Assembly (NCBI GenBank): GCA_903821335.1
Contig: CAIJKV010000221.1
Span: forward strand, 1 to 43,957
Length of the DNA stretch: 43,957 bases
Source: an uncultured beta proteobacterium
GTDB taxonomy: Bacteria > Pseudomonadota > Gammaproteobacteria > Burkholderiales > Burkholderiaceae_B
Reading direction: 5' to 3'
Shown: positions 1 to 8,595 of the stretch, one piece after another
Numbering within the stretch: position 1 is the first letter of the stretch
Layout: each line of letters starts with the position of its first letter
Translations under genes and position numbers: made by a program
The notes under the pieces: generated by a model
Seen by the model: the letters and a program-made list of their open reading frames with translations, nothing else
What the model was told of the DNA's origin: nothing
Databases searched by the model: none

Positions 1-785
1 GCAGCGACCCAGAACGAGGTCCAGCTGTAGTGCACCGCCTCGGGATAACCACTTTCCTTGAGAGTCGGCACGTTGGGCAACTCAGGATGCCGGGTGTCGC
101 CGGTGACGACGACCGCACGCACTTTTCCCTGCGTGGCGCTATTGACCGAACCCGTCCCGTCGACCACGGCCAGGTCGATCTGATTGCCCATGACATCTGT
201 GATGGTCTGCGACAAGCCTTTGTACATGACCGTCTGGAATGGAGTCCCCGCTTTCGAGGTGAATTGTGCCGCAGCCAACTGGTAGCCCGGCGAATAGGTT
301 CCGGAATTCAGCGGCGGCTGTTCGCGTCCGCGCTTCTCGATGTCGGCCAGCGTTTTAAGTGGGGACTGGTTCGACACAATGAACACCGCCATCGAGCGCG
401 TCATGCCTGATACCGGGCGCAAGTCTTTGACCGGATCGTAAGCCAGGTTTCTGACCGTGACCACGTTGACGGCCATCGGCGAGTTACTGCCAAGCAATAT
501 CGTGTAACCATCAGCCGGATCGGCCTTGAGCGCCTGGACAGCCACTGCACCACCGGCGCCCGGCTTGTTTTCAACAATCACCGGTTGACCCAGGATTTCC
601 GACAGTTTTTTGCCAAAAAACCGCGCGTAGACGTCCGACCCGCTGCCCGCCGTAAACGGCACCAGAATGCGCAAGGGCTTATTCGGAAAAGGTGCCGTCT
701 GGGCCAGGCCGGTGCCGGCCGCGCCGAGCACCAGTGCTCCGGCGCAGGCTTGAAGCACGCGGCGGCGAAGGAAATGAGGTTGCAT
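1..785 (-). CDS. Bug/TctC-family periplasmic solute-binding receptor, C-terminus cut by window edge
   Basis: About 261 residues of a tripartite-tricarboxylate-transporter-type receptor are present; the stop lies outside the window. Visible family features are IVENKPGAGGAVAV, the DGYTILLGS stretch and a NVPTL motif near the cut. The ATG at 785 follows GGAGA at a normal distance. The N-terminus reads MQPHFLRRRVLQACAG, then a hydrophobic stretch ending at LAQ, so the signal peptide resembles a twin-arginine type (RRxVLQ). It lies about 50 bp downstream of the desulfhydrase-like gene on the same strand, so the two are probably co-transcribed. Family members bind organic acids or amino-acid-like ligands in the periplasm. 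The ligand cannot be read from sequence, and no TctA/TctB membrane partner is present. Confidence 0.93.
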   Translation of the reverse strand, partial: MQPHFLRRRVLQACAGALVLGAAGTGLAQTAPFPNKPLRILVPFTAGSGSDVYARFFGKKLSEILGQPVIVENKPGAGGAVAVQALKADPADGYTILLGSNSPMAVNVVTVRNLAYDPVKDLRPVSGMTRSMAVFIVSNQSPLKTLADIEKRGREQPPLNSGTYSPGYQLAAAQFTSKAGTPFQTVMYKGLSQTITDVMGNQIDLAVVDGTGSVNSATQGKVRAVVVTGDTRHPELPNVPTLKESGYPEAVHYSWTSFWVA

Positions 786-835
786 GCGTATTGTCTCCGA
801 TAGTTTTATTATTTGCGTCGCTGACCGGGCACTGC

Positions 836-1852
836 TCAGGCGGCAGCGGCCGGGTCACCCAGTACCACGGACTCGTAGGCGTGCAGTGCCGTCGCACCAC
901 CTGTGTGGAGGAACAGCACGTTGTCTTGCGGCTTGAAGTAGCCCTTGCGGCTCAAGCCGATCAGGCCCGCCATGATCTTGCCTGTGTAGACGGGGTCCAG
1001 AAGAATGGCTTCGGTACGCGCCAGCATCTGGACCGCCTCGACCATCGCGGGGTTGGGGACTGAGTATTTCGGTCTCCACCAGTCGCCAAAACTCAGGACC
1101 GCCTCACGCGGGACCTGAATATTCACACCTAGCAGGTCCATGATGGCCTGCGCCTCTTTGAGTACCAGGGGATCCTGGTCAGCAGGGTCGCGACTGACAC
1201 CCACCCCAACCAGGGGAATGTGGATGTTGTTGCCCAGGAACCCGGCGACCAGCCCGCCGTGCGTACCCGAACTGCCCGACCCGACCACCACATAGTCCAT
1301 GGGCTGGCCCATTTCCAGCAGTTGTTGCTGCAATTCCTGCGCGCAGGCGACGTAGCCCAGCCCGCCAATAGCGTTCGAGCCACCGCCCGGAATAATGTAG
1401 GGCTTGCGACCTGCTGCGCGCAGTTCCTGGGCGACATGTTCCATGGCTTGGGCCATATTGGTGCCGCCCGGCACGACAGTGATGGCCTCGACACCCAACA
1501 AGCGAAACATGAAATTGTTACCCGTCGCATCCGGGTGGTAGCTACCCGGCACACGCTCTTCAATCACGAAACGGCACTTGAGCCCTTCTTTCACGGCAGC
1601 GGCCAGCGTGATGCGGCAGTGATTCGATTGCGGCGCCCCGCAGGTCACGAGCGTATCGGCGCCCGCGGCCAGCGCGTCACCCATCAGGAATTCCAGCTTG
1701 CGGGTCTTGTTGCCACCAGGCGTCAGGCCGAGCATATCGTCGCGCTTGATCCAGACGCGCGGGCCACCCAGGGCCTCGGTAAAATTAGGCAAAAACTCAA
1801 TGGGCGACGGGCCTTGGGAATAACGACGGCGTGGAAAGCGGCTGAGATCCAT
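836..1852 (-). CDS. PLP-dependent D-cysteine desulfhydrase / ACC-deaminase family enzyme (possibly L-cysteate sulfo-lyase-like)
   Basis: A 338-residue fold-type II PLP enzyme. KRDDMLGLTPGGNKTRK carries the expected Schiff-base lysine (K49) and is followed by GAPQSNHCR. A glycine/serine phosphate-binding loop (GSGSSGTHGG) and a C-terminal TGGATALHAY complete the family pattern. The frame is open upstream to 1990, but the ATG at 1852 is preceded by AAGGA and begins the conserved MDLSRFPRRR start. Relatives release sulfide from D-cysteine, sulfite from L-cysteate, or deaminate ACC; sequence alone does not separate these. A Bug receptor lies just downstream and may import the substrate (inference). 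Trx2 is divergent upstream. Confidence 0.9.
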   Translation of the reverse strand: MDLSRFPRRRYSQGPSPIEFLPNFTEALGGPRVWIKRDDMLGLTPGGNKTRKLEFLMGDALAAGADTLVTCGAPQSNHCRITLAAAVKEGLKCRFVIEERVPGSYHPDATGNNFMFRLLGVEAITVVPGGTNMAQAMEHVAQELRAAGRKPYIIPGGGSNAIGGLGYVACAQELQQQLLEMGQPMDYVVVGSGSSGTHGGLVAGFLGNNIHIPLVGVGVSRDPADQDPLVLKEAQAIMDLLGVNIQVPREAVLSFGDWWRPKYSVPNPAMVEAVQMLARTEAILLDPVYTGKIMAGLIGLSRKGYFKPQDNVLFLHTGGATALHAYESVVLGDPAAAA

Positions 1853-2026
1853 GAATGGGTCCTTTGATAAGGGTTTGATGAATGGATGACTGGCATTTGT
1901 CTGAAGTTGCCAGTGGATTGCGTCCAGACTGCGATTTTTGCTTGAAATTTCCGAAAACAGTGCCATCTGGAATCTGATAGCAGAACCCATACGGTATCAC
2001 CGCATATTGCCTGACAGGAGCGCACC

Positions 2027-2467
2027 ATGCAATTGAACTGCCCACACTGCCACAAGGCCAACCGGATCCCGGACGACCGAATGGGCGACCATCCGACCTG
2101 CGGTGCCTGCGCACAGCCCATATTCTCGGGCGTCCATGCGGTCAACGCGACCGGGCTCGCCGCGCTGCTTGCGCAAAGCGCCCTGCCCGTGATCATCGAC
2201 TTCTGGGCACCTTGGTGCGGCCCGTGCCGCGCCTTTGCCCCGACGTTTATCGCCGCCGCAAAAAAACATGGTGGCCAACTGGCCTTTGTTAAAGTTGACA
2301 CAGAAGCCAACCAGGACCTGGGCGCACGTTACAACATCCGTTCGATTCCTACCCTGGCAATTTTCAAGGGAAATAAGGAGTTGACGCGTATTTCAGGAGC
2401 CCTGCCACCCGCGCAACTGGAACAGTTGATCATTCAGACACTCCAGCAGAACCAGACTCAGCAGTAA
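2027..2467 (+). CDS. trxC: Thioredoxin 2 (zinc-binding thioredoxin TrxC)
   Basis: 146 residues. The N-terminal zinc ribbon has two CxxC pairs (C5/C8 and C25/C28), which separates TrxC from TrxA. The thioredoxin fold follows, with active site WCGPC (C64, C67) and the cis-proline segment RSIPTLAIF. It reduces cytosolic protein disulfides and is typically induced by oxidative stress. The ATG follows AGGAG. The stop codon sits in a 7-bp direct duplication (GCAGTAA twice), and a hairpin follows at 2493-2518. It is divergent from the PLP enzyme gene; the shared upstream region is about 170 bp. Confidence 0.96.
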   Translation: MQLNCPHCHKANRIPDDRMGDHPTCGACAQPIFSGVHAVNATGLAALLAQSALPVIIDFWAPWCGPCRAFAPTFIAAAKKHGGQLAFVKVDTEANQDLGARYNIRSIPTLAIFKGNKELTRISGALPPAQLEQLIIQTLQQNQTQQ

Positions 2468-2492
2468 GCAGTAAGCAGCGGTCACCAGCAAT

Positions 2493-2518
2493 CACCAGCT
2501 GCCCACGGCAGCTTGGTG
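2493..2518 (+). terminator. Hairpin downstream of trxC, possible transcript end
   Basis: CACCAGCTGCC at 2493-2503 pairs with GGCAGCTTGGTG at 2507-2518 across a three-base loop, with one bulged T. There is no following T-run, so it is not a textbook rho-independent terminator. It could be a 3'-end-stabilising stem. The rest of 2468-2732 holds no gene that I can support. Confidence 0.4.
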
Positions 2519-2732
2519 CATCAACCTGTCCGTCAGCGCACCAATACAGTGCAAAAATCCCCTCGCGGCGCCCTTCAACGCCCAGCGCTGAAGCCACCCT
2601 GCACCCTAACGTCCCAAACAACTTCTTTCCTCCCTCTGTGGCACGGATATTGCTTGATTACCTGACAAGGCCTACTGACTCAGTCGGCCAGCTGCACGCC
2701 ATCCAGTCAAACTGACCAACCTGGAGTCAAAG

Positions 2733-3767
2733 ATGTCCAACGCTAAAAACCCTGCCCGCACGCTGTTGACGCGTGTGTTGGCAGTCGCCACGCTGTCACT
2801 TGCTGTTCTCGCGCCTGCGCAGTCATCCGCCCAGACCAATCCAACCACCAAGATGGCCTATGCCAAGTGCGCCCATTGCCTTTCCATGGCGATGGTGCCC
2901 GGTCTGGCCAAGGGTGTGGATATCGAAGCGATCAATTTCACTTCCGGCAATGACGCCCTGACCGCGCTGGTATCAAAAAGCGTGGATATCGCCCAGGTCA
3001 CCTACCTGCACTTTGTGACTGGGCTGGACAAGGGCATGGACCTGGTTGCCATCTCGGGCCAGGTCAATGGAGGGTCCGAACTGCTCGTGGCCACTGCCAC
3101 ACCACTGACCGCCGATGACTGGGCTGGCCTGAAGACCATGATTGCCGATTTCAAAGCACAAGGCAAACCGTTCCGCGTCGCCGCCTCGCGCGGCAACGCC
3201 CAGGACTTGCACATGCGCGGCGAGATGCTGAAAAACGGTATCAACCCCAGCAAGGACGTTCAGTTCGTCAACATTCCCAACCCTGCCGACCACCAGGCGG
3301 CCTTGCAGCGTGGCGAGGTTGAACTGATCGGCACTGTCGAGCCATTCGCCTCCCAGATTCGCCTGAGTGGCGTTGGCAAGCATTTTAATTTCCCCTATGA
3401 CCAGGCTGCCGGAAAACTGACCAATCTGATTGTCACCCGTTCGGATGTCATCAAGGAAAAACCCGAAGCCGTTCGCCAGACAGTCGCTGCGGTCGTGCTG
3501 CTGGTTGACCAGCTCAACACGGACAAGCAAGGCTGGATCAACAGCATCGTCAAGGGCACGGGACTGGATCGCAGTATCGCCACCGAGGCACTCAAGAATG
3601 CCTACCCGGACTACAACATGTATCGCGCTGCCACGCTGGCGATCGCCGACATGATGCGCGAACTGAAGTACATATCCAAAGACGTGTCGACCGAAATCAC
3701 CAAGAACATGGACTACAGCTTCCTGGTCTCTGTGACGGGTAAAACACCGAAAGAGCTTGGCTATTAA
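2733..3767 (+). CDS. ABC transporter substrate-binding protein, NMT1/THI5-SsuA-like
   Basis: 344 residues with a cleavable signal peptide (hydrophobic about 14-29, cut near SSAQ). The mature part has the two-lobe pattern of NMT1/TauA/SsuA-type periplasmic binding proteins: a region around TSGNDALTALVSKSVDIAQV and a later run ending in repeated helices. The ATG follows GGAG. The mature N-terminus carries CAHC (C46, C49), which is unusual in such proteins. It is first in an operon with a permease and an ATPase, then ureide-type enzymes. It probably delivers the substrate of those enzymes or a precursor (inference). The ligand is unknown. Confidence 0.88.
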   Translation: MSNAKNPARTLLTRVLAVATLSLAVLAPAQSSAQTNPTTKMAYAKCAHCLSMAMVPGLAKGVDIEAINFTSGNDALTALVSKSVDIAQVTYLHFVTGLDKGMDLVAISGQVNGGSELLVATATPLTADDWAGLKTMIADFKAQGKPFRVAASRGNAQDLHMRGEMLKNGINPSKDVQFVNIPNPADHQAALQRGEVELIGTVEPFASQIRLSGVGKHFNFPYDQAAGKLTNLIVTRSDVIKEKPEAVRQTVAAVVLLVDQLNTDKQGWINSIVKGTGLDRSIATEALKNAYPDYNMYRAATLAIADMMRELKYISKDVSTEITKNMDYSFLVSVTGKTPKELGY

Positions 3768-3794
3768 GCCCGTTTAAAGCAAGGCGACCCCCTC

Positions 3795-4613
3795 ATGACC
3801 AAGTTTCTCGTGCACGCCTGGCGCCAAAAAGGACGCTTCGTCGTCCCGGTCGGCCTGCTGCTGATCTGGGAGTTCCTGGCACGTATCGGCTACCTCCCGC
3901 CCGCCTTGCTGCCAGCGCCCTCCCGGGTCTTCCTGACCTGGGGTGACTGGGTATTCGGTTACGACGAATCGGCGCAGGACATCTCCGGTCGCTGGCTCAG
4001 TGACGCACTGGCAAGCAGCACCCGCGTGTTTGCCGGCTATTCCATTGCCAGCGTACTGGGCATCAGCCTGGGCGTGGCCATTGGCTGGTGGCGCTGGGCA
4101 GAGCGAAACCTTGAACCAACCTTGCAGATGCTGCGCCCGATCCCTCCGGTGTCCTGGATTCCCCTGGCCATCATCTGGTTTGGCATTGCTAACAAACCGG
4201 CTATTTTCCTGGTGTTCCTCGGTGCATTTTTCCCGATACTGATGAACACCATCCATGGTGTCAAAACCGTCAACCGTGACTTGTTGCGGGCGGCAGCCAT
4301 GGCCGGCGCACGTGAAAGCCAGTTGCTGCGCTTCGTCGTGCTGCCTGCCGCCATGCCCAGCATTTTTGCCGGATTACGCATCGGTGTGGGCAGCGCCTGG
4401 ATGCTGACCGTGACAGCCGAAATGGTCGCAGTCAAAAGCGGCTTGGGCTATTCCCTGTGGGATTCCTACTATTTCCTGCGCTACGACCTGGTGATCGCCA
4501 GCATGATCAGCATCGGGCTGCTGGGCTACCTGACAGACCTGCTCATCAAGGCCCTCATGCACCGCCTGTTGCGCTGGCAACACGCGGGTACAGTCCAGGG
4601 TTCGCGTGCCTAG
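3795..4613 (+). CDS. ABC transporter permease, TauC/SsuC-type
   Basis: 272 residues with about six membrane segments. The binding-protein-dependent permease loop (EAA-like) is visible as RAAAMAGARESQLLRF followed by VLPAAMPSIFAGLRIG, which contacts the ATPase. The length is usual for the family (250-280). It starts 27 bp after the binding-protein stop and is in the same operon. Relatives move sulfonates, taurine, nitrate, thiamine precursors or pyrimidines, so the substrate must come from context. Confidence 0.92.
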   Translation: MTKFLVHAWRQKGRFVVPVGLLLIWEFLARIGYLPPALLPAPSRVFLTWGDWVFGYDESAQDISGRWLSDALASSTRVFAGYSIASVLGISLGVAIGWWRWAERNLEPTLQMLRPIPPVSWIPLAIIWFGIANKPAIFLVFLGAFFPILMNTIHGVKTVNRDLLRAAAMAGARESQLLRFVVLPAAMPSIFAGLRIGVGSAWMLTVTAEMVAVKSGLGYSLWDSYYFLRYDLVIASMISIGLLGYLTDLLIKALMHRLLRWQHAGTVQGSRA

Positions 4614-4687
4614 CGCCATTGAACTCGTCACCAAAACACGATGCAATCCAGCATGTCGCATTGAGACAACGCCAGTCAAGGTCAACC

Positions 4688-5476
4688 ATGTCATTCATTG
4701 AACTCAACAATATCGTCAAGATATTTAAGGACCCCCAGCGGGGAACCGACATGCTGGCCATCGACCACGTGTCATTGTCGGTCGAAAAAAAGCAACTGGT
4801 CTGTCTGCTTGGCCCCAGTGGCTGCGGCAAGTCGACCCTGCTCAATATGATCGCCGGGTTTGAAAAGGCCACCGAAGGTGAGGTCCTGGTCGCGGGCAAG
4901 CCCATCCTGGGTCCAGGTGCCGACCGCGGCATGGTCTTCCAGCAGCCCAACCTGATGCCATGGCTACCTGTCTGGGACAACGTCGCCTTTGCACTCAAAT
5001 TGCAAGGCATGAACAAGAAAAACAGACGGCAAGCCGCCCAGCCCTTTATCGACGCGGTCAAGCTGACCGGATTTGAAAATCATTTGCCAGGTGAACTGTC
5101 AGGTGGCATGGCCCAGCGCGTCGGGATTGCGCGGGCCCTGCTGCAAAACCCCGCCGTCATCCTGATGGACGAACCGTTTGCCGCGCTGGATGCGCAAACC
5201 AAGCTCGACATGCAGGAAGAACTGGTCACCATCTGGCAGCGCTACAACAGCACCATCGTGTTCGTCACACACAGCGTGGACGAGGCACTGATACTGGGGA
5301 CACAAGTGGTCATCATGACCCACCGTCCGGGCCGGATTCGCGAGCGCATCGTGATCGATCTGGAACGACCGCGCGACATCACCTCCAACGCCTTCAACCA
5401 CATCAAACGCCACATTCTGGAACTGATCCGTGAAGAGGCCCAACTGGCGCGTCAAGACCAACAGGTTGCGGCATAG
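4688..5476 (+). CDS. ABC transporter ATP-binding protein, TauB/SsuB-type
   Basis: 262 residues. Walker A is GPSGCGKST (42-50), the signature is LSGGMAQR, Walker B is VILMDEPFAALD, and the switch histidine lies in FVTHSVDEAL. The frame is open upstream into the permease gene, but the ATG at 4688 begins the conserved MSFIELNNI start, about 74 bp after the permease stop. It energises the importer formed with the two preceding products. Only 3 bp separate its stop from the next start, so transporter and enzyme genes are one transcription unit. Confidence 0.94.
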   Translation: MSFIELNNIVKIFKDPQRGTDMLAIDHVSLSVEKKQLVCLLGPSGCGKSTLLNMIAGFEKATEGEVLVAGKPILGPGADRGMVFQQPNLMPWLPVWDNVAFALKLQGMNKKNRRQAAQPFIDAVKLTGFENHLPGELSGGMAQRVGIARALLQNPAVILMDEPFAALDAQTKLDMQEELVTIWQRYNSTIVFVTHSVDEALILGTQVVIMTHRPGRIRERIVIDLERPRDITSNAFNHIKRHILELIREEAQLARQDQQVAA

Positions 5477-5479
5477 ACC

Positions 5480-6220
5480 ATGTATCAGACTCTCGCCAAC
5501 CGTGTATTGCTGGGCATGCTGACGCCCTCGTCGAACACGATCCTTGAACCCGTGACCACGCGCATGATCGCCGACATCGCCGAGGCCAGCGTGCACTTTG
5601 GCCGCTTCAAGGTCACTGAAATCGCATTGTCCGAACAGGCGCTGGCGCAGTTCGACAACTCGGAGATACTGGCCGGCGCCGAGCTGCTGTCGCATGCGCG
5701 GGTGCAAAGCATCGGCTGGAGCGGTACCGCCGCGGGATGGCGTGGCTTTGAAACCGATGCGCACCTGTGCCGCCAGATTACCGAACGCACCGGCATCCCG
5801 GCCTGCACGTCCGTGCTGGCGCTTAACGAAATTTTGCTGCGAACGGGTGTCACCCGCCTGGGTATCGTGTCGCCGTACACCGACGACGTGCAGGCAAAGA
5901 TCATCCACAACTACCAGCAGATCGGTATCTCCTGCCCCGGCGAGGCGCACCTGGGAATCCGTGACAACTACAGTTTCTCGGAAGTGACCGCCGACCAGTT
6001 GCGGCAGATGTGTCGCCAGGTCGCTGCGTCCCAACCCGACGCCATCGCGATTTACTGCACCAACCTTGCCGGTGCGCCGCTCGCGGCCGAACTCGAAGCG
6101 GAACTCGGCATTCCCATCTACGACACCATCGCCACGGTCACCTGGAAAGCACTGCGCCTATGCCATATCGACACGCGCCGCATCCAGGGCTGGGGGCGGC
6201 TTTTTCAAGAGGTATATTAA
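5480..6220 (+). CDS. Asp/Glu racemase superfamily enzyme, arylmalonate decarboxylase/maleate isomerase-like
   Basis: 246 residues. The N-terminal LGMLTPSSNTILEP is the substrate-binding segment of maleate isomerase/arylmalonate decarboxylase relatives. A single catalytic-position cysteine is seen at C193 (IYCTNLAGAP). At the place of the first racemase cysteine the sequence is WSGTAAGW (Gly82), the same Gly/Cys arrangement I recall for Bordetella arylmalonate decarboxylase. The C-terminal GWGRLF also matches that family. By family knowledge one cysteine implies decarboxylation or one-base chemistry rather than two-cysteine racemisation. The next gene starts directly after its stop. The substrate is unknown, possibly a ureide-derived malonate-like acid. 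Confidence 0.82.
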   Translation: MYQTLANRVLLGMLTPSSNTILEPVTTRMIADIAEASVHFGRFKVTEIALSEQALAQFDNSEILAGAELLSHARVQSIGWSGTAAGWRGFETDAHLCRQITERTGIPACTSVLALNEILLRTGVTRLGIVSPYTDDVQAKIIHNYQQIGISCPGEAHLGIRDNYSFSEVTADQLRQMCRQVAASQPDAIAIYCTNLAGAPLAAELEAELGIPIYDTIATVTWKALRLCHIDTRRIQGWGRLFQEVY

Positions 6221-7651
6221 ATGTCTGCACCGTTCAGCGCGCAGCCCTTCGACCTGGTGATCCGAAACGCCAATGTCGCGACCGCCTCCGACACCTTCAT
6301 GGCCGACATCGGGATACGCAATGGTGTGATTGAACAGCTTGGCCGCGGGATTGCACCGGGGCGCAAGGAAATCGATGCGGCAGGCCGCACCGTCACCCCG
6401 GGTGGTGTCGACGGCCACTGTCACCTGGACCAACCCATGCCGCCGCCCGCGCGCATGGCCGACGACTTTGACACTGGCACGCGCGCCGCGGCGTGTGGCG
6501 GCACCACCACGGTCATTCCCTTTGCCGCGCAAGTCAAAGGCCAGTCACTGCAAGCTGCGGTGGACGACTACCATCGCCGCGCCAGCGGCCGCGCGCACAT
6601 CGACTACGCCTTTCACCTGATCGTCAGCGACCCGACCCCTGACGTGTTGTCCAGGGAGCTGCCCACACTCATCGCCCAGGGGCATTCGTCGTTCAAGATC
6701 TATATGACGTACGATGACCTCAAGCTGGATGATGGTCAGATTCTCGACGTGCTCGAGACCGCCAAGCAACACAACGCGCTGGTCATGGTGCATGCAGAAA
6801 ACGCCGACTGCATTGAGTGGCTGACACGGCGACTGCAAGCGGGCGGCCACACCGCGCCACGGTTTCATGGCCGTTCGCGTCCCATGCTGGTTGAACGCGA
6901 AGCCACCCACCGCGCGATCGCACTGGCTGAACTGGTTGACGTCCCTATCCTGATCGTGCACGTCTCGGGGCGCGAGGCCGTTGAACAGATACGCTGGGCG
7001 CGCGCCCACGGCTTAAATATCTTTGCCGAGACTTGCCCGCAATATCTGTTCCTGTCTGCCGACGACCTGGGCGTAGACGACAATTACCTCGGTGCCAAAT
7101 GCGTCTGCAGCCCGCCCCCGCGTGACAAGGCCAACCAGGAAGTGATCTGGAACGCGCTGATCGAGGGACTCTTCACGGTCTTCTCGTCGGACCATGCGCC
7201 GTTCAATTATGGTGGCACGCACGGCAAGCATCCCGACGGAAAAGAAGTCGCATTCCCGTACATCCCGAACGGCATCCCCGGCATCGAAACCCGCATGCCC
7301 TTGCTGTATTCAGAGGGTGTGCTCAAGGGCCGCATCACCGTCAACAAGTTCGTTGAACTGACCTCGACCAACGCGGCGCGCGCCTACGGCCTGCACCCGC
7401 GCAAGGGTACGGTGGCCATCGGTGCTGATGCAGACCTGGTCATCTGGGATGAACGCGAGGTCGAAATCAGCAACGACATGCTGCACCATGCGACCGACTA
7501 CACCCCTTACGCCGGTATCGTGCTCAAGGCCTGGCCGGGCGTGACCCTGTCGGGCGGTGACGTTGTCTGGGATGGCACGGAATTCCATCCGCGTCCCGGA
7601 CGTGGCCGGTTCCTGCAATGCGCCGCCCCCACGCTGTTGCCGAAAAAATAG
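6221..7651 (+). CDS. Dihydropyrimidinase / D-hydantoinase family cyclic amidohydrolase
   Basis: 476 residues, usual length for hydantoinases (460-480). Metal-centre residues are visible: GVDGHCHLD (H66, H68), the carboxylated-lysine motif SSFKIYMTYDD (K159), H191 in MVHAEN, H247 in IVHVSG and D324 in SSDHAPF. It opens the ring of 5,6-dihydropyrimidines or 5-substituted hydantoins to N-carbamoyl amino acids. The start abuts the preceding stop, so translation is probably coupled. Together with the racemase-like gene downstream and the N-carbamoylase at 14080 it makes up a ureide pathway. GHCH in place of the more usual PHTH around the first metal ligands may reflect a subfamily difference. Confidence 0.93.
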   Translation: MSAPFSAQPFDLVIRNANVATASDTFMADIGIRNGVIEQLGRGIAPGRKEIDAAGRTVTPGGVDGHCHLDQPMPPPARMADDFDTGTRAAACGGTTTVIPFAAQVKGQSLQAAVDDYHRRASGRAHIDYAFHLIVSDPTPDVLSRELPTLIAQGHSSFKIYMTYDDLKLDDGQILDVLETAKQHNALVMVHAENADCIEWLTRRLQAGGHTAPRFHGRSRPMLVEREATHRAIALAELVDVPILIVHVSGREAVEQIRWARAHGLNIFAETCPQYLFLSADDLGVDDNYLGAKCVCSPPPRDKANQEVIWNALIEGLFTVFSSDHAPFNYGGTHGKHPDGKEVAFPYIPNGIPGIETRMPLLYSEGVLKGRITVNKFVELTSTNAARAYGLHPRKGTVAIGADADLVIWDEREVEISNDMLHHATDYTPYAGIVLKAWPGVTLSGGDVVWDGTEFHPRPGRGRFLQCAAPTLLPKK

Positions 7652-7664
7652 AACCGCCCACAAA

Positions 7665-8420
7665 ATGAAACTGCTGATCATCAACCCCAACATCTCGACC
7701 AGCGTGTCTGAACTGATCGCCCGGGAAGCCCGCCGGGCCGCCAGCGCCGGAACTGAAATCAACACCCGGACAGCCCCGTTCGGGGTCGCCTATATTGAAA
7801 CGCGTTTCGAAGCCATGATCGGCGCCTATGCGGCCGCTGAACTGGCGGCTGCCCACGCGCCCGGTCACGACGCCGTCATCGTCGCCGCCTTTGGCGACCC
7901 CGGAGTGGCCGCGCTGCGCGAAGTCATGGACATCCCCGTGCTGGGCCTGACGGAATCTTCCCTGATGAGTGCCTGCATGCTGGGACAGCGTTTTTCCATC
8001 ATCGCCATCTCGCGACGCATATCGGCCTGGTATCGCGAAACCGTTCAAGCCAACGGCCTGCTGGACCGGCTGGCCAGCATACGCACGCTTGACTCGGCCG
8101 TAAAAAATATTGGTGCCATCCAGAATGACCATGCCGACGACCTGAAAGCCCTGTGCACCCGCGCCATCGAAGAAGATGGTGCCGACGTGCTCATCATCGC
8201 CGGCGCACCGCTCGCTGGCCTGGCGCGCACCATCGCCCACCAGATCCCCGTGCCTCTGGTTGACGGTGTATCCAGCGCGGTGCGTCATGCCGAGACCCTG
8301 GTGGCCCTGTCACCCCAGCCTGCCAGTCGTGGCAGCTTCGCCCCACCGCCTCTTAAACCGAATCAAGGCTTGAGCCCCGCGATACAGGCGTTGCTGGCCA
8401 TCGGTCGCCGGCAGAAATAG
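7665..8420 (+). CDS. Hydantoin racemase-like protein (Asp/Glu racemase family) lacking both catalytic cysteines
   Basis: 251 residues. LLIINPN at the N-terminus, FGDPG at 76-80 and the late GAPLAGLA segment place it in the hydantoin-racemase branch. In characterised members cysteines stand before FGDPG and in a GCAG-type turn. Here these are Ala75 (AAFGDPG) and Ala181 (AGAPLAG). The only cysteines are C104 and C164, at other positions. Canonical two-cysteine racemisation is therefore unlikely, and the real reaction is unknown. It starts 13 bp after the hydantoinase stop and ends the operon. The frame is open upstream, but ATG 7665 begins the conserved start. Confidence 0.88.
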   Translation: MKLLIINPNISTSVSELIAREARRAASAGTEINTRTAPFGVAYIETRFEAMIGAYAAAELAAAHAPGHDAVIVAAFGDPGVAALREVMDIPVLGLTESSLMSACMLGQRFSIIAISRRISAWYRETVQANGLLDRLASIRTLDSAVKNIGAIQNDHADDLKALCTRAIEEDGADVLIIAGAPLAGLARTIAHQIPVPLVDGVSSAVRHAETLVALSPQPASRGSFAPPPLKPNQGLSPAIQALLAIGRRQK

Positions 8421-8502
8421 AATCCACGATAGAACCCGCGCACGCGAGGCTAGCACCGGCGCCCGAGCAATCTATCGCGTCCACACAGTTACTAATAACC
8501 AT

Positions 8503-8530
8503 TTGATATAAATAAATACAAAATTATTAC
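8503..8530 (+). promoter_or_regulatory. Candidate sigma-70 promoter for the sulfate-type transporter operon
   Basis: TTGATA at 8503-8508 and TATTAC at 8525-8530 with 16-bp spacing lie in a strikingly AT-rich stretch (8490-8540) within GC-rich DNA. A transcript from here would start near 8537, too close to the ATG at 8551 for a normal leader. This favours the GTG start at 8596. Confidence 0.4.
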
Positions 8531-8595
8531 TTCTTGGTTTTATAGAACCCATGCAGAATGAACCCCTATTCTGTCAGCATCCACCAAGAAGCCAA

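Noticed and set aside
2459-2477. GCAGTAA duplication over the trxC stop as a regulatory repeat
   Set aside because: Only two short copies; most simply a replication-slippage duplication that supplies a tandem-like stop region.
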